Assembly: GCA_902598305.1 (NCBI GenBank)
Contig: CACKBL010000008.1
Span: 36,054 to 100,053, forward strand
DNA length: 64,000 nt
Source: an uncultured Bacteroidota bacterium
GTDB lineage: Bacteria; Bacteroidota; Bacteroidia; Flavobacteriales; Flavobacteriaceae
Direction of reading: 5' to 3'
Shown here: in pieces, positions 59,301-64,000 of the stretch
How the letters are laid out: each line of letters starts with the position of its first letter
Position numbering within the stretch: position 1 is the first letter of the stretch
Program-made: the position numbers and the translations under genes
Notes under the pieces: generated by a model
Database searches by the model: none
What the model saw: the letters and a program-made list of their open reading frames with translations, nothing else
What the model was told of the DNA's origin: nothing

Positions 59301-62300
59301 CGGCTTCTCATAATGATGATACCATAGCTTGGTATGAGAACAACGGGGCTACTAATCCTACATGGACGGCCACTGATATAGCCACGAATAAAGATGGTGC
59401 AAACTTTGTCTATGTAGCGGATATGGATGGGGATGGGGATATGGATATCATATCGACTTCTGCTCTTGACGACACTGTTGCATGGTATGAAAATGACCCA
59501 GATATAGATGATATTTTAACAGACGGAAATGGAAATTTACTTTCTCTTACCACTTCACTTACCTACCAGTCTACTACCAAAACCATAACTACCAATCTCG
59601 GAGTTGGAGCAGTAGACTTCACAAGTACAGGAAATGGTAAATGGGATGATATGCAACCAAGTAGTTTAGCTGGTTACAATTATGGTCAGTATTTAAGAAG
59701 TGGGTTTTTTAGATCTAGGCAGGATTCTCAGACCCAAGGAGGACTTCTAGAATTTGATGACGGAAGAACAGTCCAAGCGGGTTATACCTACGTAGGTGCT
59801 TACAATGGACATAGTTACATGCGAAACAACTCTTCCACAACATGGGAAAATCAAAGAAATGTAGCTATCGCCATAGGGGGTTATCTTGCCAACTTAACCT
59901 CTCCAGGAGAAAAAGAATATTTAAATTCTGTTCTTCCAAATAATTGGTATTGGGTGGGTCTTTACCAAGACGTCAATGACCCAGATTACTCTGAGCCAGC
60001 AGGTGGATGGAAATGGCTTGATGGTAAAAAAGAAGAAAAATTAGGTGTAAATATTTGGATTAACAACGAGCCAAACGACACTGGAAATTCAAATTCTAAA
60101 GGATATATTTATATAAGTTCAAATAACATTAGAACTGCAGATAGAGCAAATAGTGGCTCATATAAATATATAGTAGAATTTAACGATGGAAGAACATCCC
60201 AGGCCGGGTTTACAAGACTAAATGGTGTATTTGAAGGCCACACTTATTTTGTTTCAGATGCCGGTGTTACATGGGACGTGGCAAAATCTACTGCTGAGTC
60301 CCTTGGTGGATATCTCCTAGTTGTAAATTCCACACATGAATGGGGATGGATACAGGATCAGGAGCCTGATTGGGATAATTTTGTAAATAGCAACCCTCAT
60401 TGGATAGGTCTTTCTCAAAATCCAAACACATATGACTTTTCAGAACCAGAAGGCGGTTGGAGATGGGTAGATGGGGTTCCTCTACAAGGACCGCTTACCA
60501 CCTTCACAGTAACAGATACCATCGACGGTGACGCTACGATTGGAAGAGACAATATTGATAGATATACAGCTAAGTATGTTATAACGCAATCTGATTTTGA
60601 CTCAGGACTCATCTCCAATGTAGTATCTCTAACAGGTAGTAGTCCTGGAAGAACAAGCGATGGTTTTGATAAGTCCGACGATGGTGATGATACAGACGGA
60701 AATACCATTGATGATCCAACAGAAACAACATTTACTGCTTCTCCATCAATGGAGGTTACTAAAGTAGCTACGGTGACGGATGTAAATAATAACGGGTCAA
60801 ACGACTTAAACGATATAATTGAGTATACGATATATATTGAAAATACAGGGAATGTTAATTTAACCACACCTACACTGGTAGATTTATTAACTGATGGTAT
60901 TGGAACAAATCTTTCAGGACAATTAAATGGTCCAAGTTATCACTCTCAAACCCTAAGTCCAACTAGAATCAATTTAAATGTAACGGTAGCCCAAGTAGGA
61001 GGAGTAAATAAGTACTTTATTGATGGTGTAGCTCAAAAAGAACTCGTGCTTCAAAAAGGGTATACTTATAGGTTCAATCAGTCCAATGCAAGCAACTCAT
61101 CTCATCCATTTAGACTAAGCTCTACGATCGATGGAACTCATGGCGGAGGCTCCTCCTATACCACCAGTGTAACGACCACTGGTACCCCTGGAAATGCAGG
61201 AGCCTACACCGAAATTTTCGTCACTGATAGTACTCCAAAATTATTCTACTACTGTTCTGCTCATAGCGCAATGGGTGGTAATACCTATAGTATTGGGACC
61301 ATTAATGGCCAAAAGGGTATTATAAGACCAAATGAAGTGATGACCTATACGGCATCCTATACGATTTCTGGGGCATCGGCAGCCACAGCCTTTATAAGCA
61401 ATGTAGTTACAGTTACAACTTCAAGTCCTGGTAACAACGGAAATATTGTAGACCTTGCTGATGATGGTATTGATGATGATGGAAATACCACAAACGACCC
61501 AACAATCATAGAACTTGTTCCTGATCCAAAATTTGAAGTTACCAAAACAGGAACTCAAACCTTCGACAATGGAGACGGCGTGTTATCTCCAGGTGATAAA
61601 ATAACCTACACAATTTCAATTCGAAATACAGGTAACTTATTAATTGACGATATAACACTGACCGACACCATGGTTGATGGTAATGGAGTTTCATTAAATC
61701 TTGATTCTGGTCTATCTTTTGTAACCTCATCTTTAGGATCTGCAAGCAATACACTTCAGCTTACAGAGGTAGCAACATATACAGCAACATACACTATCAC
61801 TAATGCAACAGCAAATAGTGGTCTGGTTTCAAATTCTATTTATGCAGTAGGTAGTGCAGGGGGGCTAACTAATAATGTTACAGATACCTCAGATGATGGG
61901 GACGATAGTGATGGAAATACAGTTGATGATGGAACCGAAATTGTAATTCCTGAGCTTCCATCTATAGAAGTAACCAAGACATTTACGACCAACGACTTAA
62001 ATGGAAATGGAAGGATTGATTTGGGAGATAGGATTAATTATACTATTACTGTTTCCAATACAGGAAATCAAGATTTAACCGGTTTAAATCTTACTGAGGA
62101 CTTTACCAATTTAACAACGGACACACTTACCTTATCCAGTGGTCCTACCTATTCTGGTTCTACCCATGGTAATGCGCAAGGACTTCTTGTTTTTAGGGAG
62201 GTGGAAACCTATGTAGCTACATTTATTGTTAATCAATTAGCAGTTGACGGTGCAGGAGTTCGAAATTCGGTCCTTGCTACTATTTCATCCCCTGGAAATT

Positions 62301-64000
62301 CAAATAATGTTACAGACACCTCTGATGATGGAGACGACAGTGATGGAAATACCACAGATGATGCTACCATTACTGAAGTTTCAGCAAATCCGTCTATTGA
62401 GGTTACAAAAACGGCAACTGTTAATGATACAAACTCTAATAGTAAAACCGATACCAATGATATTATCACCTATACCATTACAGTGGTAAACACAGGAGAT
62501 ACAGAAGTAAATAGTATAACTTTCAATGACATTATAACAACATCTAGAGGAGACCAACTTTCTCTTACTGCTAATCCGGCTCGAATAAGTACCTCAGACG
62601 GCTCCCCTGTTGGTACATTAAAGGTAAGTGAAACAGCTATCTATACAGCTCAATTTATAATAAACGCGACTGCCTACAATGCTGAGTTTATAGCTAATAC
62701 GGTAACCGTTACTGCCGATGCAATTGGCCAGTCTGGAAATGTATCTGATACCTCTGATGATGGAGATGACACTGACGGTAATACCGAAAATGATCCAACC
62801 ATTACCGTGATGACACCCCAGTCAGCTGTTGAGGTTACCAAGACATTTACAGTCATCGATGACGGTAACAGTGATATCACAGTGGGAGACATAGTCAGAT
62901 TTAATATTGCGGTTGAGAATACTGGTAATGCCCCACTCTCAGGTTTAACGATTCAGGATGTCCTTAAAGATGGAAATGGAAATGTTCTTCCTATGACGGA
63001 TGGTCCTTATTATGTGTCAGGAACACTTAGTTCAACAGTTGGTAATCTTAAAATTGGAGAAGTTGCTACCTATGTTGCCTTTTACACCATAAATCAACAA
63101 GCATACGATTCCACAAAAATTTCCAACGTGGCAACGGCTACCGCTAGTAGTGCATACGGAACCAATGACGCTGTTGATGTCAGTGATGATGGTAACGACT
63201 TAGATGGCAACACAACCGATGATCCAACAGAGGTAATTATAACTTCTCAAGCAAGAGTTAATGTTGAAAAAACAGCTTCTGTATTTGACAATGGAGATGG
63301 CTTTACAAACACCGGAGATACCATAAACTATGTAATTAAAGTAACCAACAATGGTATATCTCAGCTGTCCTCTGTAACATTAACAGATGTTTTAACCGAT
63401 AATGCATCAAATACACTAACTCTTACTAATGGTCCAAATTTTGTCTCAGCCTCTCAGGGTTCTGCCTCTGGAACCCTTAAGGTTGGCGAAATTGCAACCT
63501 ATTCGGCGAGCTATAATATTCAGACTGCTGCTGCAAATACAGGTGCTGTTTTTAATACTGTAGATGTTGTAGCTTCAAGCCCAGGGCAAACCTTTGATGT
63601 TAGTGATAAATCAGATGACGGAGATGATACCGATGGTAATACAACAAATGATCCTACAGAGGTAAAAATGGATTTCTCTGCTATTTTGGACATTTCTAAA
63701 ACAGCTTCTGTAACAGACATTAATAATAACAATATAAATGATGTGGGAGATTACATTATTTATACAATTAGAGCTAGAAATGCTGGTAATGTTACTTTGA
63801 GTTCTCTCACCATTACAGATACATTAACAGATGGAACCTCTAGTACTTTAAATTTATCATCGGGACCTACTTTTGTTTCTTCTTCAAGTGGATCTGCAAC
63901 TGGAACCCTTGTAGTTGGAGAAACAGCCACATATTCAGCAACATTTTTAATTAATCAGTCAGCCCTTGATAGTGGAGGTTTATTCAATAGTGTGTATGGA
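47348..64000 (+). CDS. Second giant surface protein (at least 5551 aa), 3' end outside window
   Basis: One frame stays open from a stop codon at 47339 to the end of the window; codon phase was checked at several points including the last codons. There is no ATG at the start. TTG 47348 gives a good signal peptide (MRRFYIALYTLFFWGILLAQ); TTG 47342 and ATA 47363 (behind an AGGAGA) are alternatives. The mature part is about 25 DUF11-like beta-sandwich repeats of roughly 143 residues (EVTKTATVTDxNGNG, GDxIxYTITVxNTGN, GxTATYTATYTIT, SDDGDDxDGNTxNDPT). Between or inside these are type 3 calcium repeats, jelly-roll, C-type-lectin-like, FG-GAP-like and cupredoxin-like modules. A T9SS tail would be expected beyond the window. 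Likely a long surface adhesin. Both-strand short frames across it are shadows. Confidence 0.93.
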   Translation, partial: MRRFYIALYTLFFWGILLAQGQSPILEVTTYSDIVTDSDNTVNATDVVVFTIKARNISNLALSSLTISHTLRGINGSALTLNSSPTFLSNSSGSSPGSLVAGETGTYIATYTFNGAGVSAGGVSLTVTGTASTPGNSNNVTDPSDDGDDSDGNTANDPTQVVAGNTVTALEGTKLENYVDVDGNGTIGLGDQLEYIITVYNKGEEQLDAVTLFDVLKDQNNNVLALIAPFTPPGPIFVSSDQNSSNGYLLVGETVTYKAVYIVQQGAVDSGGLNNCLDIQADGVNTNRRATDRADDGIDNDGNLVDDCTESTITTTATLEVTKTANVQDVNGNSQNDPGDIINYNIRVENKGNVTLSGLVLSENFDDGNGAAIQLNHNPLFQSSSLGSSAGTLKVAEVAIYTASYTITAPVANTGSVSNSLTATANSPGNNGDVVDVSDDGIDNDGNTENDSTTTSLTIDKRIEATKTYKIADNGDGENGVGDVVTFTITVQNTGQIALSGITLVDLLTDCTGTLTLTMASGPTWNSNSAGSAQGSLNPGEIGTYTATYTIGNAEIGSGCILNTVSVTANSPGNTGDVTDVSDDGNDADGNLVDDETRIDFTVDPAVEVVKTGLLVDNGDNLPGVGDTAVFTIVVTNKGNTALTSITLTETFQRGNNTSISLDAGPTFNFSSGGSAAGSLQTGESATYTASYTVDATDVSTTRVKNQVTVSAKTLDGSLTRTDVSDDGDDLDGNTQNDVTEVRLNFNPILEATKTVSMSSNANPVIGDIAEYTITVVNKGNVDVGNLNLNDTFVGLAGAAIQLNGGPTFQSASAGSSATTVKRDGTVTYTASFTVNQASVDSGGFRNTVVVTGSNPGSSSADVIEASDDGIDGDGNLTNDPTDVVIAEVPEIEVTKTATFTDNDSSGAISLGDRIDYTILVQNLSNVTLDNISVSDDLQDITLTTTKTLDSGPSFVSANQGSAFGTLKPNETATFQGTYIIRQVDVDAGGLSNQASVTAQTPADVTITDASDDGNDFDQNTVDDRTETIIPRTPGIEVTKTSTITDNNGDNTYGVGDTVVYTITIANTGNLDFSSVVLDDVLSKKNGGTLALTVTPTFKSSTLGSDAGSLKVSETATYVASYTIAQEAIDGGGLSNQASVTAASLTATVTDLSDDGIDNDGNTTDDPTENILFGTLILEATKTATVTDVDGNGETGLGDIINYTIAIENKGTESLQNFTVTDTFVDANGNTLTLNATPTSSDPDLLAPGAVKTYVASYTIAQNALDNGGVRNSALVRASNVAGTIFVSDISDDGNDADGNTVTDTTDTLITPNPSLNLTKTYVNNDNDGDNRISVGDNIVYTFSLLNDGNVTQRFIYITDYITDFDGNVRQLDAFASPNRLNFISASQGSSNGTLISGEIATYTATYTVQNADNASGGISNTASATSYVYVNGDPVVHARDQSDDGDDTDGNTENDPTLSYLGDLPQIEVTKTATYTGYANGANPGDVAVFTITVENRSTHPKDIVRDLTFSDDLKDAFLRDRTMTNTVTFNSASASSAQGTLTLGETATYTASYTITQSDIDTGGLRNQITFEGNTVRNPVPAEKDVKDVSDNGIDTDGNTENDPTFLVLGTDSDGDNIPDTTDIDDDNDGILDRDEQCLNFLLDGTSFETYSGSFPPGSPANRNTAYPNTTVAPPFTSINGDGEVWSQSQGPQGTTFGPYQGFYFIELLSNAASGNDASYWDKTAYGSNGNYDRILVIENVYPNRSYGISFYHKEGGRFVATHAGGGSTLLQIQSMQTNYAISDVTSASSSWQSRTVTFTTDAQTTRVAIMFSAYAPGINSSIQLDAITMTASKSCTPDIDGDGVPNGLDLDSDNDGIYDVVESGNEALDTNNDGVINGLDTGFADTDNDGASDQAELNTAKDSDSDSILDAFELDSDGDGCNDTEEAGYTDPNSDGKLGPNPVNQNSKGKVTSGSDGYTTPQDLNNDNTFDFRDENYDVGCYNPSLQVVKSAVVSDTNSNGITDLGDIITYTVVVTNTGGLPLLFTGIDDKLKYGSTTQTLTLDWSSTSTTVFVGPKTNLFAYSNRLDEGSGWNEMNGSGQDWNDYYQWNIPLNEPYYYNADSGLGYGNVDSHFTTNGFGNTPSTYLGSGDSYSGRHAIGRNDNDPDAYLYRNVTLSGNTTYTISVYAAARNSARINDTDNNDMLRFVYRRSGGSDVFSPYQVITNYITPDNAGSTNWRRYYWTFTTTTTTTYSVGIAAPNLNGDWTALWGIQLEEGILPSTYIFTYSNTSTTPSRTIEQNPTVVALPTGESATYTAQVSITQDMMDTATEISNQVTITGSFTSPGGISGTTFDVSADDDNSDGNTENDPTITPLNVTNQIEATKTATTTDINGNGQIDAGDKINYEITIKNTGNTSLRNFTVTDTLTRSSGVTVTQFSGTSSFTLKEIRNLFYYSNLQDDIDNQWNEQGDVWGSTLNSWGYPVDEPYYWSSMSGISYSNVDYYFQTNGLGRTRSPLTSGSDNHSGAHSRIHDYNDTSRYYYQDVTLEANTEYTVSVYARAWNANYDDAVTAEQIRFVYRPPGGSDTFSQYFTLPTYVNNWSFQRFSYTFTTGAQGIYRVGIDPPYADGNGAGFWGAQLEKGSIPTTYIYTYGSLPSRQSDALPISTNATTTYIEWEGSYPSNTSLAGLLIQNSNGTKYARDISLGNGYRSILEVEPQNFGSYNSRPTSSHFDNGYLGEFNGHRYYLEHTTWNWSNHNTYATNAGGYLFVPNSKEEWDFMMTAIRNNSNGQWHWTGIYQTNNSGYQSDNINGGWIARDGSYVLKPGESTVMVPGGKVEYEFSHTITQDDVDDGILINQVFVSAEGTSLVTETSDDGIDNDGNTVDDPTVTEISKQSSVTIAKTATVSDVNGDGLNGVGDIIEYTIVVTNTGNTKLTSTTIIDSLTDGLGNTRSLNTTVTYNSTKATITTDIQVQNLFYYSQRIDDNDYQWDENGNIWGSAHNTWGHPKNEPYYFNTSSGDSYSNVDYNFPVNGLGNTKNNNNSSDVNSGAHARIHDNNNTSNYVYQNVTLEANTQYTVSVYSSAWDSNWDDAVTNEQLRFVYRPPGGSDTYSPYITYQTYGQWSWQRYSYTFTTGAAGSYRVGIDPPYAGSYGARFWGAQLETGSAPTRFIYTYSSINPTLSGTTDTMTSTTDNNRILESRSVDTYTASYTITQDDVDSKFLSNTATFTGIDPDGTTVVSKTSDDGDPSNGGEDPTIISLASTSTLDVFKSAIVQDVNGSQVNDLGDIIVYTIVVSNTGYTTISSLTCSDTLTDFSGTALTYNAPISTVSATSGSTSSSLAVAGVTTFTASYTITQSDINSGGVSNTILILGSSSGLTDNVTATYEISTPLETASPVLELTKTFTTTDNNSNGQVDLGDTINYTITAENKGNVILTGLTLTDTLTDLLSNTLTLTSGPTYSSSTDGSTSQGTITMGETETYLATFVISQAAMDAGAVFNTVSAVASSPANSNNVTDTSDNGQDGDGNTIDDQTKTEFNIVSNLRVSKTAQVQDVNSNTINDVGDIIVYSIVVTNTGGVKVKSLKTSDTLKDGNGLTLNLNTPLQTVTSTSGSTSSTLLIRGSTTFTTSYTITQSDLNSGRVRNIIEVIGSTTTNSDNTSNTTEVITELATVSPVIEITKTASITDNGDGVNGVGDIVNYFITVENKGNVPIKVPISFTTTDIATNTDGPRSVFAADMDGDGDMDILSASFADDTIAWYENNGAANPTWTKNVIATSADGAFSVFAEDMDGDGDMDIISASANDNTIAWYENNGAANPTWTAANIATNAVAARSVQAKDMDGDGDMDIVSASHNDNTIAWYENNGAANPVWTKAVIATSALQARDVFVEDMDGDGDMDILSASYGDDTIAWYENNGAANPTWAAADIVTNANGAHSVFAADMDGDGDMDIISASALDNTIEWYESNGAADPTWTKAVIATSPNSPRSVFASDMDGDGDMDIVSASHNDDTIAWYENNGATNPTWTATDIATNKDGANFVYVADMDGDGDMDIISTSALDDTVAWYENDPDIDDILTDGNGNLLSLTTSLTYQSTTKTITTNLGVGAVDFTSTGNGKWDDMQPSSLAGYNYGQYLRSGFFRSRQDSQTQGGLLEFDDGRTVQAGYTYVGAYNGHSYMRNNSSTTWENQRNVAIAIGGYLANLTSPGEKEYLNSVLPNNWYWVGLYQDVNDPDYSEPAGGWKWLDGKKEEKLGVNIWINNEPNDTGNSNSKGYIYISSNNIRTADRANSGSYKYIVEFNDGRTSQAGFTRLNGVFEGHTYFVSDAGVTWDVAKSTAESLGGYLLVVNSTHEWGWIQDQEPDWDNFVNSNPHWIGLSQNPNTYDFSEPEGGWRWVDGVPLQGPLTTFTVTDTIDGDATIGRDNIDRYTAKYVITQSDFDSGLISNVVSLTGSSPGRTSDGFDKSDDGDDTDGNTIDDPTETTFTASPSMEVTKVATVTDVNNNGSNDLNDIIEYTIYIENTGNVNLTTPTLVDLLTDGIGTNLSGQLNGPSYHSQTLSPTRINLNVTVAQVGGVNKYFIDGVAQKELVLQKGYTYRFNQSNASNSSHPFRLSSTIDGTHGGGSSYTTSVTTTGTPGNAGAYTEIFVTDSTPKLFYYCSAHSAMGGNTYSIGTINGQKGIIRPNEVMTYTASYTISGASAATAFISNVVTVTTSSPGNNGNIVDLADDGIDDDGNTTNDPTIIELVPDPKFEVTKTGTQTFDNGDGVLSPGDKITYTISIRNTGNLLIDDITLTDTMVDGNGVSLNLDSGLSFVTSSLGSASNTLQLTEVATYTATYTITNATANSGLVSNSIYAVGSAGGLTNNVTDTSDDGDDSDGNTVDDGTEIVIPELPSIEVTKTFTTNDLNGNGRIDLGDRINYTITVSNTGNQDLTGLNLTEDFTNLTTDTLTLSSGPTYSGSTHGNAQGLLVFREVETYVATFIVNQLAVDGAGVRNSVLATISSPGNSNNVTDTSDDGDDSDGNTTDDATITEVSANPSIEVTKTATVNDTNSNSKTDTNDIITYTITVVNTGDTEVNSITFNDIITTSRGDQLSLTANPARISTSDGSPVGTLKVSETAIYTAQFIINATAYNAEFIANTVTVTADAIGQSGNVSDTSDDGDDTDGNTENDPTITVMTPQSAVEVTKTFTVIDDGNSDITVGDIVRFNIAVENTGNAPLSGLTIQDVLKDGNGNVLPMTDGPYYVSGTLSSTVGNLKIGEVATYVAFYTINQQAYDSTKISNVATATASSAYGTNDAVDVSDDGNDLDGNTTDDPTEVIITSQARVNVEKTASVFDNGDGFTNTGDTINYVIKVTNNGISQLSSVTLTDVLTDNASNTLTLTNGPNFVSASQGSASGTLKVGEIATYSASYNIQTAAANTGAVFNTVDVVASSPGQTFDVSDKSDDGDDTDGNTTNDPTEVKMDFSAILDISKTASVTDINNNNINDVGDYIIYTIRARNAGNVTLSSLTITDTLTDGTSSTLNLSSGPTFVSSSSGSATGTLVVGETATYSATFLINQSALDSGGLFNSVYG
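47410..52180 (+). repeat. Eleven DUF11-like repeats, uninterrupted
   Basis: Units start near 47410, 47850, 48300, 48740, 49150, 49585, 50015, 50450, 50875, 51285 and 51750, a period of about 430 bases. Each ends with an acidic linker of the SDDGxDxDGNTxNDPT type that probably binds calcium. Confidence 0.9.
52180..53290 (+). other. Calcium-loop repeats enclosing a jelly-roll-like domain
   Basis: Type 3-like loops (DSDGDNIPDTTDIDDDNDG) are followed by an aromatic-rich beta domain of about 195 residues (GEVWSQSQGPQGTTFGPYQG, YGISFYHKEGG, SWQSRTVTFTTDAQTTRVAI) and then more loops to 53290 (DIDGDGVPNGLDLDSDNDG). The inner domain resembles a DUF642/MAM-like sugar-binding sandwich. Confidence 0.65.
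53515..54170 (+). other. Jelly-roll guest module 1 (WGIQLEEG type)
   Basis: Begins at LFAYSNRLDEG, contains NEPYYYN, LRFVYRRSGGSD and ends ALWGIQLEEGILPSTYIFTYS. The closing WGAQLExGxxPTxYI motif is familiar from phage tail and spike modules. It replaces the loop before GESATYTAQVSIT of a DUF11-like host unit. Confidence 0.75.
54630..55255 (+). other. Jelly-roll guest module 2 (WGAQLEKG type)
   Basis: Begins at LFYYSNLQDD, contains DEPYYWS, VYARAWNANYDDAVTAEQIR and RPPGGSD, and ends FWGAQLEKGSIPTTYIYTYG. A C-type-lectin-like module follows inside the same host unit. Confidence 0.78.
55415..55760 (+). other. C-type-lectin-like guest module (permuted, single)
   Basis: Order is a terminal-strand-like RSILEVE first, then GHRYYLEHTTWNW, GGYLFVPNSKEEWDF, HWTGIYQTNNS and GGWIARDG. 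The GEPNN part is missing at the end, as in the other copies. Confidence 0.6.
56205..56825 (+). other. Jelly-roll guest module 3 (WGAQLETG type)
   Basis: Begins at LFYYSQRIDDND, contains NEPYYFN and RPPGGSDTYSPY, and ends FWGAQLETGSAPTRFIYTYS. It is closely similar to module 2. Confidence 0.78.
57080..58310 (+). repeat. Three further DUF11-like repeats
   Basis: Units near 57090, 57480 and 57915 with the same strands and no guest insert. Confidence 0.88.
58440..59510 (+). repeat. Seven FG-GAP/VCBS-like repeats with exact 153-base period
   Basis: The DMDGDGDMDI calcium loop recurs with its first codon at 58502, 58655, 58808, 58961, 59114, 59267 and 59420, always 153 bases (51 residues) apart. 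Each unit also has an IAWYENNGAANPTW strand. It is inserted in a DUF11-like host unit that resumes afterward. Confidence 0.9.
59640..60490 (+). other. Tandem C-type-lectin-like guest modules (permuted)
   Basis: A terminal-strand fragment (GGLLEFDDGRT) leads into [49 protein letters not shown], then WINNEPNDTG, KYIVEFNDGRT and a second core (GHTYFVSDAG, GGYLLVVNS, HWIGLSQN, GGWRWVDG). The second core stops there and the DUF11 host resumes. Confidence 0.8.
60965..61310 (+). other. Cupredoxin-like guest module with candidate type 1 copper site
   Basis: The module includes VNKYFIDGVAQKELVLQKGYTYRFNQS, SSHPFRLS, DGTHGGGS and FYYCSAHSAMGG (regions named). His in SHPF (codon 61103), Cys (61253), His (61262) and Met (61271) match the four ligands; spacing C-x2-H-x2-M is as in amicyanin. 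It sits inside a DUF11-like host between GPSYHSQTLSP and NEVMTYTASYTI. Confidence 0.75.
61520..64000 (+). repeat. Six DUF11-like repeats, last cut by window end
   Basis: Units near 61525, 61960, 62390, 62820, 63250 and 63680. The last unit is still in frame at base 64000 (GGLFNSVYG), so the gene continues. Confidence 0.9.

Noticed and set aside
48979..63732. Many minus-strand open frames of 60-150 codons in the right part of the window
   Set aside because: They are antisense to the DUF11-like repeats and repeat the same antisense phrases at the repeat period; the plus-strand frame has clear domains.

Overview
The window reads as a chromosome segment of a low-GC, probably marine member of the Flavobacteriia (Bacteroidota). 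Supporting signs are TonB-dependent receptors, a type IX secretion (T9SS) C-terminal sorting domain, flavobacterial lipobox proteins, ribosomal order rpsF-rpsR-rplI, very compact gene spacing, and short leaders behind the Bacteroidota promoter motif TAnnTTTG. No tRNA, rRNA, CRISPR array or insertion sequence was recognised. No gene-free stretch exceeds 300 bases; the longest are 47052-47347, 39696-39984, 36391-36641 and 355-604.

Layout. (1) 1-2467: the end of a DUF6580 membrane protein, a cobalamin riboswitch and a BtuB-like receptor, i.e. vitamin B12 uptake. (2) 2451-14367: mostly housekeeping genes: S41 protease lipoprotein, purB, a carboxypeptidase-regulatory-like protein, rdgB, rlmH, a YihY/BrkB protein, priA, rpsF-rpsR-rplI, hisS and trxB. 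(3) 14539-15780: a SulP transporter without a STAS domain. (4) 15767-31263 (minus strand): a 4930-residue secreted mosaic protein (LamG, four capped BspA/DUF285 blocks, GLUG-like, Ig-like, C-type-lectin-like, 13 thrombospondin type 3 repeats, T9SS tail), translationally coupled to a small FN3 lipoprotein. (5) 31331-46286: a periplasmic amidohydrolase followed by a TetR-controlled acyl-CoA catabolic locus: MaoC hydratase, a double acyl-CoA dehydrogenase, a large TonB receptor, an acyl-CoA synthetase, and a divergent operon of carboxyltransferase, biotin carboxylase/BCCP and crotonase-family hydratase. (6) 46290-47051: a bestrophin-like membrane protein. (7) 47348-64000: one uninterrupted open frame of 5551 codons that runs off the window. 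It encodes a second giant surface protein built of about 25 DUF11-like repeats.

The most unusual content is in the two giant proteins. In both, guest domains sit in one particular loop of a repeated beta-sandwich host: jelly-roll modules resembling those of phage tails, C-type-lectin-like modules in circularly permuted order, FG-GAP-like repeats, and a cupredoxin-like module with a complete candidate type 1 copper site. The metabolic locus between them looks like uptake (TonB receptor), activation (CoA ligase), dehydrogenation, carboxylation and hydration of a branched or otherwise blocked acyl chain. Its TetR gene carries a near-perfect 22-base palindrome at its start. Functions are inferred from sequence motifs only; no database search was possible.
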